In this document: positions 24,957 to 33,940 of the stretch, piece by piece | Layout of the letters: every line of letters begins with the position of its first letter | Numbering within the stretch: the stretch's first letter is position 1 | Assembly: GCF_020524625.1 (NCBI RefSeq) | Contig: NZ_JAIVLL010000002.1 | Span: forward strand, 372,001 to 436,000 | Source of the DNA: Brevundimonas poindexterae | GTDB lineage: Bacteria; Pseudomonadota; Alphaproteobacteria; Caulobacterales; Caulobacteraceae | Reading direction: 5' to 3' | Length of the DNA stretch: 64,000 nucleotides | Notes under the pieces: model-generated | What the model was told of the DNA's origin: nothing | What the model saw: the letters and a program-made list of their open reading frames with translations, nothing else | The model's database searches: none | Position numbers and translations under genes: made by a program

Positions 24957-25334
24957 TCAGCCGCTGACGTAGGCGATGGTGAATTTGCCGTCGACATAGC
25001 CGCCGATGCCCCAGGTCAGCATCTGGCCGCTCTCGAAGAAGACGTCATAGGTCTCGACGCGGCTTTCGCCCTCGCCCTCGGCGCTGACGAAGCTCATGTC
25101 CTTGACCGGGCCCAGGGACTGCAGGGCCGGACCGATCTGATCGATCTGGTCGTTGCAGGCATTCAGCAGGTCAGCCGCCATCACGTCGGCCGGGCATTCG
25201 CCGTCGGCGGTCGAGGCGATCATTCGCCCCAGCGAGGCGCGATACTCGCCGTCCGTGGCGGCATCCTGGGCCTGGGCGGCGCCCGCGAGCGCCAGACCGG
25301 CCACCACGGTCGCCATCATCATCTTCAAACGCAT
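24957..25334 (-). CDS. small exported protein of unknown function
   Basis: A 125-residue protein from ATG 25334, chosen because AAGGAGAT lies just upstream; a longer frame to 25388 is not supported. Signal peptide ends near residue 23 (GAAQAQD). The mature part has two cysteines (DGECPADV and NACNDQ) and a beta-rich C-terminus (ETYDVFFESGQMLTWGIGGY). Convergent with the DUF892 gene. No family is recognised. Confidence 0.8.
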   Translation of the reverse strand: MRLKMMMATVVAGLALAGAAQAQDAATDGEYRASLGRMIASTADGECPADVMAADLLNACNDQIDQIGPALQSLGPVKDMSFVSAEGEGESRVETYDVFFESGQMLTWGIGGYVDGKFTIAYVSG

Positions 25335-25410
25335 AGCTATCTCCTTGAAGCTGGAGGCCACGATGCGGCAGGCAGCCCGCCCACTCAAGTGAAAGCGCGG
25401 TAATGGGAGG

Positions 25411-25932
25411 CTAGTCTGAACCCGAAGTCGCCATGTCGCGCACGCTCACGGCAAACTCCCGCGTACTGACGTGCGGCTCCGGCTGGAGGCGGGAATTCCG
25501 CTCGCAGACCCGTGGCGCCACGACGGTGATGGGGCCGAAGTTCGGGTACCAGTCCTCGTCAACCTCCTCCGAGGCGACCAGATTGCCCGACCGGTCGTAT
25601 TTGGAGAAGCGGTCAGCTGTGAATCGATTGCGGGCGCAGTCGATCACCAGTGCGGCGATTTCGTAGTCGTATTCGACGAGCGGCTCATTCGGGACGATGA
25701 TGCTGGCGGGTATGCCGTTTTCAATCGGGCGCAAGGGCAAATCCGACCGGATAGTCCTGACGCGGACGATATCTCCGTCGCGGCTCCGGGAAGCATGATC
25801 CCAGCCAAAGGCGGCAATGCCGTCCTGCCCCGCGTAGCGCCAGTCGCCCGTGTCCTCCTGGGCTCTGGCCGGTTCCGCCATCGACATGATGGCAAGCCCG
25901 ACCGTGGCCGTGGCCACTACATACCGCGCCAT
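25411..25932 (-). CDS. exported protein, surface-adhesin E-like fold possible
   Basis: A 173-residue protein with a signal peptide ending at ARAQ (about residue 25). Mature segments DWRYAGQDGIAAFGWDHASRS, VEYDYEIAALVIDCARNRF and SKYDRSGNLVASEEV follow the pattern of short proteins in which a conserved cysteine pair (DCARN ... RVCERN) and a beta-sheet describe an unknown soluble domain; some relatives are named surface-adhesin protein E. Function not established. It is the last leftward gene before lpdA, 83 bases away. Confidence 0.75.
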   Translation of the reverse strand: MARYVVATATVGLAIMSMAEPARAQEDTGDWRYAGQDGIAAFGWDHASRSRDGDIVRVRTIRSDLPLRPIENGIPASIIVPNEPLVEYDYEIAALVIDCARNRFTADRFSKYDRSGNLVASEEVDEDWYPNFGPITVVAPRVCERNSRLQPEPHVSTREFAVSVRDMATSGSD

Positions 25933-26015
25933 TATCCCCTCCCTTTCATGACCGACGGGCAGAGCCCACGGCGAAACCCCTTGAAGCTCGCAGGCCTTGC
26001 ATGGACGCGCGCCCC

Positions 26016-27413
26016 CTAGATGTGGATGGCGTGGCCCAGCGCCCGCAGGCTGGCCTCGTGGAAGGCTTCGCCCAGCGTCGGGTGGACGTGGATCACGCCG
26101 GCCACGTCTTCCAGCACGGCGCCCATCTCCAGCATCTGGGCAAAGCTGTTCGACAGCTCCGACACATGCTGGCCGACGGCCTGGATGCCGAGGATGCGGT
26201 GGTCGGTCTTTGACGCGATCACCCGGACAAACCCGCCGTCGTCGCCCGCCTCGATGGCCAGGGCCCGGCCGATGGCCATGAAGGGGAAGACCGAGGTGAT
26301 GACGTCATCGCGGCCCTCGACCTCCTGCGGACCCAGCCCGGCCGAGACGATTTCCGGCTCGGTGAAGCAGACGGCGGCGATGGTCACCGGATCGAAGGTC
26401 CGGTCGTGGCCGGCCAGGATTTCCGCGACCACCTCGCCCTGGGCCGAGCCCTTGTGCGCCAGCATGGGTTCGCCGGTCAGGTCGCCGATAGCCCAGACAT
26501 TCCGCATCGAGGTGGCGCAGCGGTGGTCGATCTTCACAAACGGACCGGCCATGGCCACGCCCATATTCTCGAGGCCCCAGCCCTTTGTGCGCGGCCGACG
26601 GCCGACGGTGACCAGCACCTTGTCGGCCTTGAGCTTCAGCGCCTCGCCGTCCTTGTCGGTGACATTCAGGGCGCCCTTCTCGAACGACCCGGCCCTGGCC
26701 CCCAGCAGCAGCTTCACGCCGTGTTTCTCCAGCCATTTGGTGACCGGATCGGTCAGGGCCTTGTCGTAGAGTGGCAGGATGCGGTCGGCCATTTCGACCA
26801 CCGTCACCTCGGCGCCCAGCTTGCGGAAGGCTATGCCCAGCTCCAGGCCGATATAGCCCCCGCCGACGACCACCAGCTTGCCGGGCACCTTGTCCAGCGA
26901 CAGGGCTTCGGTCGAGGAGATCACATCGCCGCCGAACGGCAGGAAGGGCAGCTCGACCGGCTCGGACCCCGTGGCCAGAATGACGTGCTCGGCGCTGATC
27001 GTGACATCGCCGTCGGCGGTCTTCACCGTGCAGGTCTTGGCATCGGAAAACTCGGCCCAGCCCTTGATGACCTTGACCTTGGCCTTCTTCAGCAGGGCCG
27101 CGACCCCGCCATTCAGTTTACGGACGATGCCGTCCTTCCACTCGACCGTCTTCGACAGGTCAACGGCGGGCTTCGACGCCGTGATGCCCAGCGTACCGCC
27201 GTCCGCCGCCCTGGCCACGGTCTCGAACTTGTTGGCCGCGTGGATGATCGCCTTGGACGGAATGCAGCCGACGTTCAGGCAGGTGCCGCCCAGCCCGTCG
27301 CCGCCGTCGACGAGGATGGTGTCGAGGCCCAGCTGGCCACAGCGGATCCCCGCGACATAGCCGCCGGTGCCGGCCCCGATGATGAGGACTTTGGTGGAGA
27401 GGGTCTGGGTCAT
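26016..27413 (-). CDS. lpdA: dihydrolipoyl dehydrogenase (E3)
   Basis: A 465-residue flavoprotein. FAD-binding GAGTGG at 13-18, redox-active disulphide [13 protein letters not shown] with Cys45 and Cys50, NAD-binding [12 protein letters not shown], and the C-terminal dimer region with [13 protein letters not shown] carrying the catalytic His-Glu pair. It reoxidises the lipoyl arms of E2 and passes electrons to NAD. As the last gene of the bkd cluster it should serve the branched-chain 2-oxoacid dehydrogenase. Its ATG overlaps the stop of the small gene before it by four bases. Confidence 0.96.
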   Translation of the reverse strand: MTQTLSTKVLIIGAGTGGYVAGIRCGQLGLDTILVDGGDGLGGTCLNVGCIPSKAIIHAANKFETVARAADGGTLGITASKPAVDLSKTVEWKDGIVRKLNGGVAALLKKAKVKVIKGWAEFSDAKTCTVKTADGDVTISAEHVILATGSEPVELPFLPFGGDVISSTEALSLDKVPGKLVVVGGGYIGLELGIAFRKLGAEVTVVEMADRILPLYDKALTDPVTKWLEKHGVKLLLGARAGSFEKGALNVTDKDGEALKLKADKVLVTVGRRPRTKGWGLENMGVAMAGPFVKIDHRCATSMRNVWAIGDLTGEPMLAHKGSAQGEVVAEILAGHDRTFDPVTIAAVCFTEPEIVSAGLGPQEVEGRDDVITSVFPFMAIGRALAIEAGDDGGFVRVIASKTDHRILGIQAVGQHVSELSNSFAQMLEMGAVLEDVAGVIHVHPTLGEAFHEASLRALGHAIHI

Positions 27414-27865
27414 TGGTTGCCCTGCGTAATAATGGCTATCAGGTCGCCTGCTCGGGCGCTGCCGATGGGCTCTGCATGAAAGACGGTGCGATCAACGACG
27501 AACAGCAGGACCCGATCTCCTACGGCGATATTCGGGTAGGTCCCAAGATTGCCGACTACGTCGCACATGGAAATATGCCACCGCGGATCGATTTCGATCG
27601 GCCAGGTACCCTGCACCGGGGAAACAGGATTGAATGACGGATACACCGCCCCCGGGGCTTCGATGCGGACCTCCGAGACCTCGGCGATCACAATGGAGTC
27701 GGCAACGCGAACCAGGCCCTCGTCAGCGCGTCGTTTCAGTTCCGCTTCGCTGGCCGGCGGCTGACCACGTGGAATGCGGCAGGCCATGGCTGGCGCGGCG
27801 GCGGTCATCACCGCCAACACCATAGCGCTGCCAAGAACAAGCTTTGAAGCGAGGGTTCGGTTCAT
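27410..27865 (-). CDS. small exported protein inserted in the bkd operon
   Basis: A 151-residue protein from ATG 27865 (a start at 27898 is also open). Hydrophobic signal to about residue 28 (AAAPAMAC), with a cysteine at the cleavage point so a lipoprotein is possible. The mature part holds [19 protein letters not shown] and SMCDVVGNL ... [12 protein letters not shown], a small beta-barrel-like pattern. It is unrelated to 2-oxoacid dehydrogenases but lies between E2 (20-base gap) and E3, and its stop overlaps the lpdA start (ATGA), so translation of E3 is probably coupled to it. Confidence 0.8.
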   Translation of the reverse strand: MNRTLASKLVLGSAMVLAVMTAAAPAMACRIPRGQPPASEAELKRRADEGLVRVADSIVIAEVSEVRIEAPGAVYPSFNPVSPVQGTWPIEIDPRWHISMCDVVGNLGTYPNIAVGDRVLLFVVDRTVFHAEPIGSARAGDLIAIITQGNQ

Positions 27866-27885
27866 CGGATCCGCCGCGCCATTCC

Positions 27886-29619
27886 TCACCCCATCCACAG
27901 CGTCGCCGGGTGTTCCAGCAGGCCCTTGATGCGCTGGACGAAGACTGCCGCGTCGTGGCCGTCGACGATGCGGTGATCGAAGCTGGAGGACAGGTTCATC
28001 ATCTTGCGCACGACCATCTGGCCGTCCTTCACCACCACGCGCTCGGCGATCTTGTTGGGGCCGATGATGGCGACCTCGGGGTGGTTGATGATGGGCGTGT
28101 GAACCACCCCGCCCAGCGTGCCCAGCGAGGTAATGGTGATGGTCGAGCCCGACAGTTCCTCGCGTTTGGCGGTGCCGGCCTTGGCTGCGCCCGAGACGCG
28201 GGCGATTTCCTCGGCCGTGTCGTACGGATCGCGCGCCTCGGCATGGCGGACCACCGGCACCATCAGGCCGTTCGGCGTCTGGGCGGCGATGCCCAGATGG
28301 ACGGCGTTGTGCGTCGTCAGCACCCCGCCCTCGTCGTCATAGTGGCTGTTGATGGTCGGCTGGTCGCGCAGGGCCACCACGATGGCGCGCGCGATGAAGG
28401 GCAGGACGTTCAGCTTGGGCTGGTCCTTCCTCCGCGCGGCGTTCAGGTGGGCGCGCAGCTCCTCGACCGCCGTCATGTCGATTTCCTCGACATAGGTGAT
28501 GTGGGGGATGCGGCGCACGCTCTCGGCCATCTTCTCCGCGATCTTGCGGCGCAGGCCGATGATCTTGGTCTCGGTCGTGCCTTCGGCTTTCGTATAGGTC
28601 GAGCCGGATGATCCGGAGGCGGACGATCCGTGGCTGCTAGAAGCGACATAAGCGTCGAGATCGCCATGCTCAATGCGACCGGCCGGCCCGGAGCCCGGCA
28701 CGAACTGCAGTTCGACGCCCAGGTCGCGGGCACGCTGGCGCACGGCGGGCGAGGCCAGAGGGCGCTCACCCCGGGTGGACAGGGTGCGGACGGGGTCAGA
28801 GCCCCTCCCCCTGGATGGGGGAGGGGTTGGGGTGGGGGTGGAGGTGGTGGCGGGTTTAGCGCTGGAGGCGGCGGAACCCGCGGCGGGCCGTTTGATGGCA
28901 CCGTCACCCCCATCCCCAGCCCTTCCCCCATCAAGGGGGAAGGGAGCAGAGGCGGTGGACGCCGCCACATTGCCCTTGCCCTCGACCTTGAAGGACACCA
29001 GCGGCCCACCGACGGCCAGCTGCTGGCCGGGTTCGCCGTGCAGGGCGACAACCGTGCCCGCCACCGGGCTGGTCAGTTCGACGGTCGCCTTGTCGGTCAT
29101 GATGTCGGCGATGATCTGGTCTTCCTCGACCGCGTCGCCGACCTTGATGTGCCAACCGGCCAGCTCGGCTTCGGCCGTGCCCTCGCCCACGTCCGGCAGT
29201 TTGAAGACATAGTTGGCGCCGGATGCGGGAGAGCCCGAGCCCCCCTCCCCGGCTGCGCCGGTACTCCCCCCGGTGGGGGGAGATTGAACCGCAGATCCTC
29301 CCCCATCGGGGGAGGGGGACCGCGAAGCGGTGGAGGGGGCATCGCTGCCATGAGACGCTGCCGCCGCATTCCCCGCACCCTCGACCTCGAACTCGACCAG
29401 CGGGCCGCGCACGGCCAGCATCTGGCCGGGCTCGCCGTGCAGGATGGTGACCTTGCCGGCCACCGGGCTGGTGATCTCGACGGTCGCCTTGTCGGTCATG
29501 ACGTCGGCGACGATCTGGTCCTCGGCAACCATGTCGCCGACCTTGACGTGCCAGCCGACCAGTTCGGCCTCGGCGGTGCCTTCGCCCACGTCGGGCAGTT
29601 TGAACACATAGCGTCCCAT
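27886..29619 (-). CDS. bkdB: branched-chain 2-oxoacid dehydrogenase E2 with two lipoyl domains
   Basis: A 577-residue acyltransferase from ATG 29619. Lipoyl domain 1 (residues 1-80, lipoyl-lysine 44 in DKATVEI), linker (82-136), lipoyl domain 2 (137-217, lysine 177), second linker (218-285), a peripheral subunit-binding domain (about 288-325; SPAVRQRARDLGV) and the acyltransferase core ending DHRIVDGHDAA, the catalytic histidine motif. It transfers branched acyl groups to CoA. Most family members have one lipoyl domain. Both linkers are encoded by GC-rich palindromic repeats (29239-29340 and 28801-28945). Confidence 0.93.
   Translation of the reverse strand: MGRYVFKLPDVGEGTAEAELVGWHVKVGDMVAEDQIVADVMTDKATVEITSPVAGKVTILHGEPGQMLAVRGPLVEFEVEGAGNAAAASHGSDAPSTASRSPSPDGGGSAVQSPPTGGSTGAAGEGGSGSPASGANYVFKLPDVGEGTAEAELAGWHIKVGDAVEEDQIIADIMTDKATVELTSPVAGTVVALHGEPGQQLAVGGPLVSFKVEGKGNVAASTASAPFPLDGGRAGDGGDGAIKRPAAGSAASSAKPATTSTPTPTPPPSRGRGSDPVRTLSTRGERPLASPAVRQRARDLGVELQFVPGSGPAGRIEHGDLDAYVASSSHGSSASGSSGSTYTKAEGTTETKIIGLRRKIAEKMAESVRRIPHITYVEEIDMTAVEELRAHLNAARRKDQPKLNVLPFIARAIVVALRDQPTINSHYDDEGGVLTTHNAVHLGIAAQTPNGLMVPVVRHAEARDPYDTAEEIARVSGAAKAGTAKREELSGSTITITSLGTLGGVVHTPIINHPEVAIIGPNKIAERVVVKDGQMVVRKMMNLSSSFDHRIVDGHDAAVFVQRIKGLLEHPATLWMG
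28801..28945. repeat. palindromic C/G-rich repeat units inside the E2 gene, second linker
   Basis: Two hairpin units lie in frame: CCCCTCCCCC with GGGGGAGGGG (28802-28827), and CCTTCCCCC with GGGGGAAGG (28921-28943). They encode linker residues of about 226-233 and 265-273 between lipoyl domain 2 and the subunit-binding domain. Confidence 0.7.
29239..29340. repeat. palindromic C/G-rich repeat cluster inside the E2 gene, first linker
   Basis: About 100 bases: hairpin CTCCCCCC/GGGGGGAG (29264-29282), hairpin CCTCCCCC/GGGGGAGG (29297-29315), then ACCGCGAAGCGGTGGAGGGG. This is the form of an intergenic palindromic element seen in caulobacters, read through in frame here to make the Ser/Gly/Pro linker between the two lipoyl domains. 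Confidence 0.75.
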
Positions 29620-29621
29620 GA

Positions 29622-30743
29622 TCAGCGCCCTCCGTTCATGGTCGATTTCAGGGCCTCGGCCACCCGCTCGGGGCCGGGGAAATATTCCCACTCGAAGGCG
29701 TGCGGATAGGGCGTGTCCCAGCCGCAGACGCGCGCGATCGGCGCCTCAAGGTGATAGAAGCAGCGCTCCTGCACCAGGGCCGACAGCTCTGCTCCGTACC
29801 CGGAGGTTTTCGGCGCCTCGTGCACGATCACGCAGCGGCCCGTCTTTTTGACCGAGGCCTCGATGGCCTCGATGTCGAGCGGTACCAGCGAGCGCAGGTC
29901 GATCACCTCGGCGTCGACACCCGCATGCTCGCCCCCGGCCAGCGACACCCAGACCATGGTGCCCCAGGCCAGGATGGTGACGTCGGCGCCCTCCTTCATG
30001 ATGCGCGCCTTGCCCAGCGGCACGGTGTATTTCTCGGTCGGAACCTGGGCCAGCTCCTGGGCCTTCCACGGCGAGACCGGCTTTTCGTGCCAGCCGTCGA
30101 ACGGGCCGTTGTAGAGGCGCTTGGGCTCGAAGAAGATCGTCGGATCGTCGTCCTCGATACAGGCGGTCAGCAGGCCCTTGGCGTCATAGGGGTTGCTGGG
30201 CACGACGACCTTGAGGCCGGCGATGTGGGTGAACAGGCTCTCGGGGCTCTGGCTGTGCGTCTGGCCGCCAAAGATGCCCCCGCCATAGGGCGAGCGCACC
30301 GTGATCGGGCTGGTGAACATGCCGGCCGAGCGGTAGCGCAGCTTGGCCGCCTCACTGACGATCTGGTCATAGGCCGGGTAGATGTAGTCGGCGAACTGGA
30401 TCTCGACGACCGGGCGCAGGCCATAGGCGCCCATGCCGATGGCGGTGGCGACGATGCCGCATTCGCTGATCGGGGCATCGAAGCTGCGGGTCAGGCCGTG
30501 CTTTTCCTGCAGCTTGTCGGTGACCCGGAAGACGCCACCGAAATAGCCCGCGTCCTCGCCGAACGAGAGCACGTTCGGGTCCTCGGCCATCTTGGTGTCG
30601 AGCGCAGAGTTCAGCGCCTGAATCATGTTCATCGGCACGGTGCCGCTGCCTGCGGCGGTCGATTTCGGCGCATGATCCTGATCGACCATGTCGGGCTCGA
30701 TGCCGTCGTTGCGGTCGGCTTCGGTGAAGGTTTGCTCGCTCAT
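29622..30743 (-). CDS. bkdA2: branched-chain 2-oxoacid dehydrogenase E1 beta
   Basis: A 373-residue protein with an acidic N-terminal extension of about 38 residues before the transketolase-like core. Conserved blocks are VLSFGEDAGYFGGVFRVT, DAPISECGIVATAIGMG and the C-terminal EAPKTSGYGAEL. With E1alpha it forms the thiamine-diphosphate heterotetramer that decarboxylates 2-oxo acids from valine, leucine and isoleucine. It starts two bases after the E1alpha stop and is followed by E2. Confidence 0.95.
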   Translation of the reverse strand: MSEQTFTEADRNDGIEPDMVDQDHAPKSTAAGSGTVPMNMIQALNSALDTKMAEDPNVLSFGEDAGYFGGVFRVTDKLQEKHGLTRSFDAPISECGIVATAIGMGAYGLRPVVEIQFADYIYPAYDQIVSEAAKLRYRSAGMFTSPITVRSPYGGGIFGGQTHSQSPESLFTHIAGLKVVVPSNPYDAKGLLTACIEDDDPTIFFEPKRLYNGPFDGWHEKPVSPWKAQELAQVPTEKYTVPLGKARIMKEGADVTILAWGTMVWVSLAGGEHAGVDAEVIDLRSLVPLDIEAIEASVKKTGRCVIVHEAPKTSGYGAELSALVQERCFYHLEAPIARVCGWDTPYPHAFEWEYFPGPERVAEALKSTMNGGR

Positions 30744-30745
30744 CT

Positions 30746-31978
30746 TCAGACCCCCACTTCGCGGCGCTGTTCGACCAGACGCCAGTCCTCGGTCGCGAAC
30801 ACATCCTCGAACATCGTCTTCACGCTGGGCCGCGACTGGCCGAGCGTGCCGATGGCCTCGGACTCCTTGCCCGCCGCGCGGACCTGTTCGGCGGCGTCCT
30901 TCTCGGCGGCCTCCTGCTGTTCATCCGACCATTCGCCGAGCGCGATCAGGTGCTGTTTCAGGCGGGCGATCGGATCGCCCAGCGGCCATTTCTCGTGCTC
31001 GTCGCCGGGGCGATAGCGGCTGGGATCGTCCGAGGTCGAGTGCGGGGCGCCGCGATAGGTGAACAGCTCGATGACCGTGGCGCCGCGATTGGCGCGGGCG
31101 CGCTCCTCGGCCCACTGTGTCGCCGCCCAGACGGCCAGGAAGTCATTGCCGTCGACGCGCAGCGCCGGCAGGCCATAGCCGATCGCCTTGGAGGCAAAGG
31201 TGGTCTCCAGACCGCCCGCAATGCCCTGGAAAGAGCTGATGGCCCACTGGTTGTTGACGATGTTGAGGATCACCGGCGCGCGATAGACGGCGGCGAACGT
31301 CAGGGCGTTGTGGAAGTCGCCCTCGGCGGTGGCGCCGTCACCGATCCAGCTGATCGCCAGCCGGTCATCGCCCTTGTAGGCCGAGGCCATGGCCCAGCCG
31401 ACGGCCTGCGGCACCTGGGTGCCGAGATTGCCCGAGATGGTGAAGAAGCCATAGTCGCGGCTGGAGTACATGATCGGCAGCTGACGGCCCTTGATGGGGT
31501 CCGAGGCGTTCGAATAGATCTGGTTCATCATGTCGACCAGCGGATAGCCGCGCGCGATCAGCAGCCCCTGCTGGCGATAGGTCGGAAAGCCCATGTCCTC
31601 GGCCGGCAGGATCATCCCTTGGGCGACCGCAATGGCCTCCTCGCCGGTGCACTTCATGTAGAAGCTGGTCTTTCCCTGGCGGTGGGCGCGGTGCATCCGG
31701 TCGTCGAAGGCGCGGGTCAGGACCATGGCCTTCAGGCCCCGGCGCAGGGTCTCGGGGTCCAGCTTCGGATCCCACGGGCCGACGGCCTTGCCGGAATCGT
31801 CCAGCACCCGGACCAGCCGGAAGGCCATGTCGCGCATCTCGTGCGGATCGGCCAGGGCGTCGGGCCGGGCCACGGCGCCGGCGGCATCCAGTTTCAGATG
31901 GCTGAAGTCGGGGGTGTCACCCGGACGGCCGGAGGGCTCCGGCACCCGCAGGGACAGGGGCTTGGTGTTCTTTTTCAT
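30746..31978 (-). CDS. bkdA1: branched-chain 2-oxoacid dehydrogenase E1 alpha
   Basis: A 410-residue protein from ATG 31978, the usual length; a TTG at 32056 would add 26 residues. The thiamine-diphosphate motif GDGATAEGDFHNALTFAA is clear, and YRGAPHSTSDDPSRYR with its conserved serines marks the branched-chain rather than the pyruvate enzyme. First gene of the leftward bkd operon, divergent from the Lrp-type gene, which is its likely regulator. Confidence 0.95.
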   Translation of the reverse strand: MKKNTKPLSLRVPEPSGRPGDTPDFSHLKLDAAGAVARPDALADPHEMRDMAFRLVRVLDDSGKAVGPWDPKLDPETLRRGLKAMVLTRAFDDRMHRAHRQGKTSFYMKCTGEEAIAVAQGMILPAEDMGFPTYRQQGLLIARGYPLVDMMNQIYSNASDPIKGRQLPIMYSSRDYGFFTISGNLGTQVPQAVGWAMASAYKGDDRLAISWIGDGATAEGDFHNALTFAAVYRAPVILNIVNNQWAISSFQGIAGGLETTFASKAIGYGLPALRVDGNDFLAVWAATQWAEERARANRGATVIELFTYRGAPHSTSDDPSRYRPGDEHEKWPLGDPIARLKQHLIALGEWSDEQQEAAEKDAAEQVRAAGKESEAIGTLGQSRPSVKTMFEDVFATEDWRLVEQRREVGV

Positions 31979-32122
31979 CGTGGTTGCCGTCCGTTGATCC
32001 GTCAGCGTTTCCTCATCCCGCGATCTACCACGGGCGAACCGTGATTGCTCGCTCAAATCCGACCTTGATTTCCGCCCGATTGAGGTATTTTATTCCACCG
32101 AACAAAGATCGGGAGAAACGCA

Positions 32123-32611
32123 TTGGCCGAAGAACTGGACGCGATCGACGCCCGCATCCTCGACATTCTCCAACACGATGCCGGGCTTTCGGTTGCGGAT
32201 GTGGCCGAAAGGGTCGGTCTGTCGGCGTCTCCGTGCTGGCGACGCATCAAGAGACTGGAGGATACGGGCTACATCCGCAAGCGGGTGACCCTGCTCGATG
32301 CCGACAAGCTGGGCCTGGACTTCGAGGTCTATGCCATCGTCAAGCTCAACCTGCCGTCCACGGAAAATCTCGAGGTGTTCGAGAGCGCCGTCGCCAACTG
32401 GGCCGAGGTCGTCCAGTGCGCGACCATCACGGGCCGCGAGGACTATGTGCTGCGGATCGTCACCTCCGACATGCACGCCTTCGACAAATTCCTGCGCGAG
32501 AAGCTGCTGGCGCTGGGCATCGTCTCCGACTGCGAGAGCCACATCGTCACGCGCGGCGTGAAGAACGTCACGGCCCTGCCGCTCGGTATCGTCAGTCCGC
32601 ATGTGAACTAG
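32123..32611 (+). CDS. Lrp/AsnC-family regulator, probable BkdR
   Basis: A 162-residue regulator with a TTG start at 32123 after GGGAG. N-terminal winged helix (LDAIDARILDILQHDAGLSVADVAERVGLSASPCWRRIKRLE) and C-terminal RAM domain (EVVQCATITGREDYVLRIV) that binds amino acids. Divergence from the bkd operon, 144 bases away, and family precedent (Pseudomonas BkdR, an Lrp activator responsive to branched-chain amino acids) point to control of that operon. The AT-rich stretch 32082-32110 is a natural binding region. Confidence 0.9.
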   Translation: MAEELDAIDARILDILQHDAGLSVADVAERVGLSASPCWRRIKRLEDTGYIRKRVTLLDADKLGLDFEVYAIVKLNLPSTENLEVFESAVANWAEVVQCATITGREDYVLRIVTSDMHAFDKFLREKLLALGIVSDCESHIVTRGVKNVTALPLGIVSPHVN

Positions 32612-32621
32612 GGACACGACC

Positions 32622-33938
32622 ATGGGGCGATCGGGGGGAGTGGCCTTCGGGCTGGCGGTGCTGGCGCTGACCGCGGGCGTGGCGAACGCGCAGACGCCGG
32701 AGGGCGAGGTCGCCGCCTTCCGCCACCACCGCGCCGCAGCCGTGACGGCACTCCGCGCCGAGAATCTGGACACCGCCGCCCGCGAACTGGCCGAGGCCGA
32801 GACCTTCATCCCCAACCATCCGGGCGTCATGATCCTGCAAGCCCGCGTGGCCGCCGCTCGTGGCGACGGTCTCGGGGCCCTGATCCACTACGGACGCTAT
32901 GGCGGCGCGGGTCTGGTGTTCGATGTGGATGGCGAAGAGGCCCTCGCGGACCTGCGGACACAGCCGGACCATGCCGCGGCGGTCGAGGTCATCGCCGAGC
33001 TGATCCGCTCAAACAAGGCGCCGGTCGGGGCCGGAAGCCTCGAGCCGCTGTTCCGGATCGACGGCGCCGTTCTGGCCGAGAGCGTGGTGCGCGACCCGCG
33101 CCAGGATCGCTGGCTGGTGTCGCTGGTGGCGGGACGCACCATTGTGGCGGTCGCCGACGACGGCACGGTCACGCCCTGGCTTCAGCCGGATCCAGCGGCG
33201 TCCGGCATGGTCGGTCTGGCGGTTGACGAGGCGCGCGGCATCCTGTGGGCGACGACCGCACCCCTGCCCCCGGCTATCCATGGCCTCGCGGCGGACGACG
33301 TGCCGGCCACGGCCCTGCTGCAGATCGATCTGGAGACCGGCCGGGTGATGCGCGTGTATCCAGTGCCTGCCGATGACCGCGAGCACGGTCTGGGCGATCT
33401 GGTTCTGATGCCCGACGGGGCCGTGATCGTTTCGGATGGCCAGTCCGGCGATCTCTACAGACTGGCGGGGCCGGATCAGGCGCTGACCCCCTTCGTGACC
33501 GGCGTGTTCGGCTCCCCTCAGGGCCTGGCCGTCGTGCGCAACACCCTTTTTGTTGGCGATTACAGCTCGGGCCTGTGGCGCATGCCGCTGGACGGTGGAA
33601 CGCCCGTGCCGGTCGCCCTGCCCCCGGACCAGACCTTGGTCGGGATCGACGGCCTGACCACGGACGGCACGCGGCTGTTCGCCATTCAGAACGGCGTAAA
33701 CCCCCAGCGGGTGCTGCGACTGGTGCTCTATCCGAACCACGAAGAGGTCGGCATCGTCGTCGTGCTGGCCGCCAACCTGCCGGAGATCGAGGAGCCGACG
33801 ACCGTGACCTTGGTCGACGGACAGCTTGTCTTCGTCTCGCGTTCGCAGTGGAATGGCTTTGACGACGATGGCGCCCCGCGCCAGACCGACCTGCCGCCCG
33901 CCCTGATTTCCCGACTGCCCCCGACCCCGGAGCCCTGA
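32622..33938 (+). CDS. exported beta-propeller protein, SMP-30/gluconolactonase-like
   Basis: A 438-residue protein. Signal peptide ends at VANAQ (about residue 23). Residues 25-120 carry TPR-like helices (EGEVAAFRHHRAAAVTALRAENLDTAARELAEAE), and the rest forms repeated beta blades such as RIDGAVLAESVVRDPRQDRWLVS and GLVDLVLMPDGAVIVSDGQSGDLYRL-like segments. This is the pattern of SMP-30/Gluconolactonase/LRE propellers. The substrate is unknown. It begins 10 bases after the Lrp gene and is followed by the pirin gene after two bases. Confidence 0.78.
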   Translation: MGRSGGVAFGLAVLALTAGVANAQTPEGEVAAFRHHRAAAVTALRAENLDTAARELAEAETFIPNHPGVMILQARVAAARGDGLGALIHYGRYGGAGLVFDVDGEEALADLRTQPDHAAAVEVIAELIRSNKAPVGAGSLEPLFRIDGAVLAESVVRDPRQDRWLVSLVAGRTIVAVADDGTVTPWLQPDPAASGMVGLAVDEARGILWATTAPLPPAIHGLAADDVPATALLQIDLETGRVMRVYPVPADDREHGLGDLVLMPDGAVIVSDGQSGDLYRLAGPDQALTPFVTGVFGSPQGLAVVRNTLFVGDYSSGLWRMPLDGGTPVPVALPPDQTLVGIDGLTTDGTRLFAIQNGVNPQRVLRLVLYPNHEEVGIVVVLAANLPEIEEPTTVTLVDGQLVFVSRSQWNGFDDDGAPRQTDLPPALISRLPPTPEP

Positions 33939-33940
33939 CG

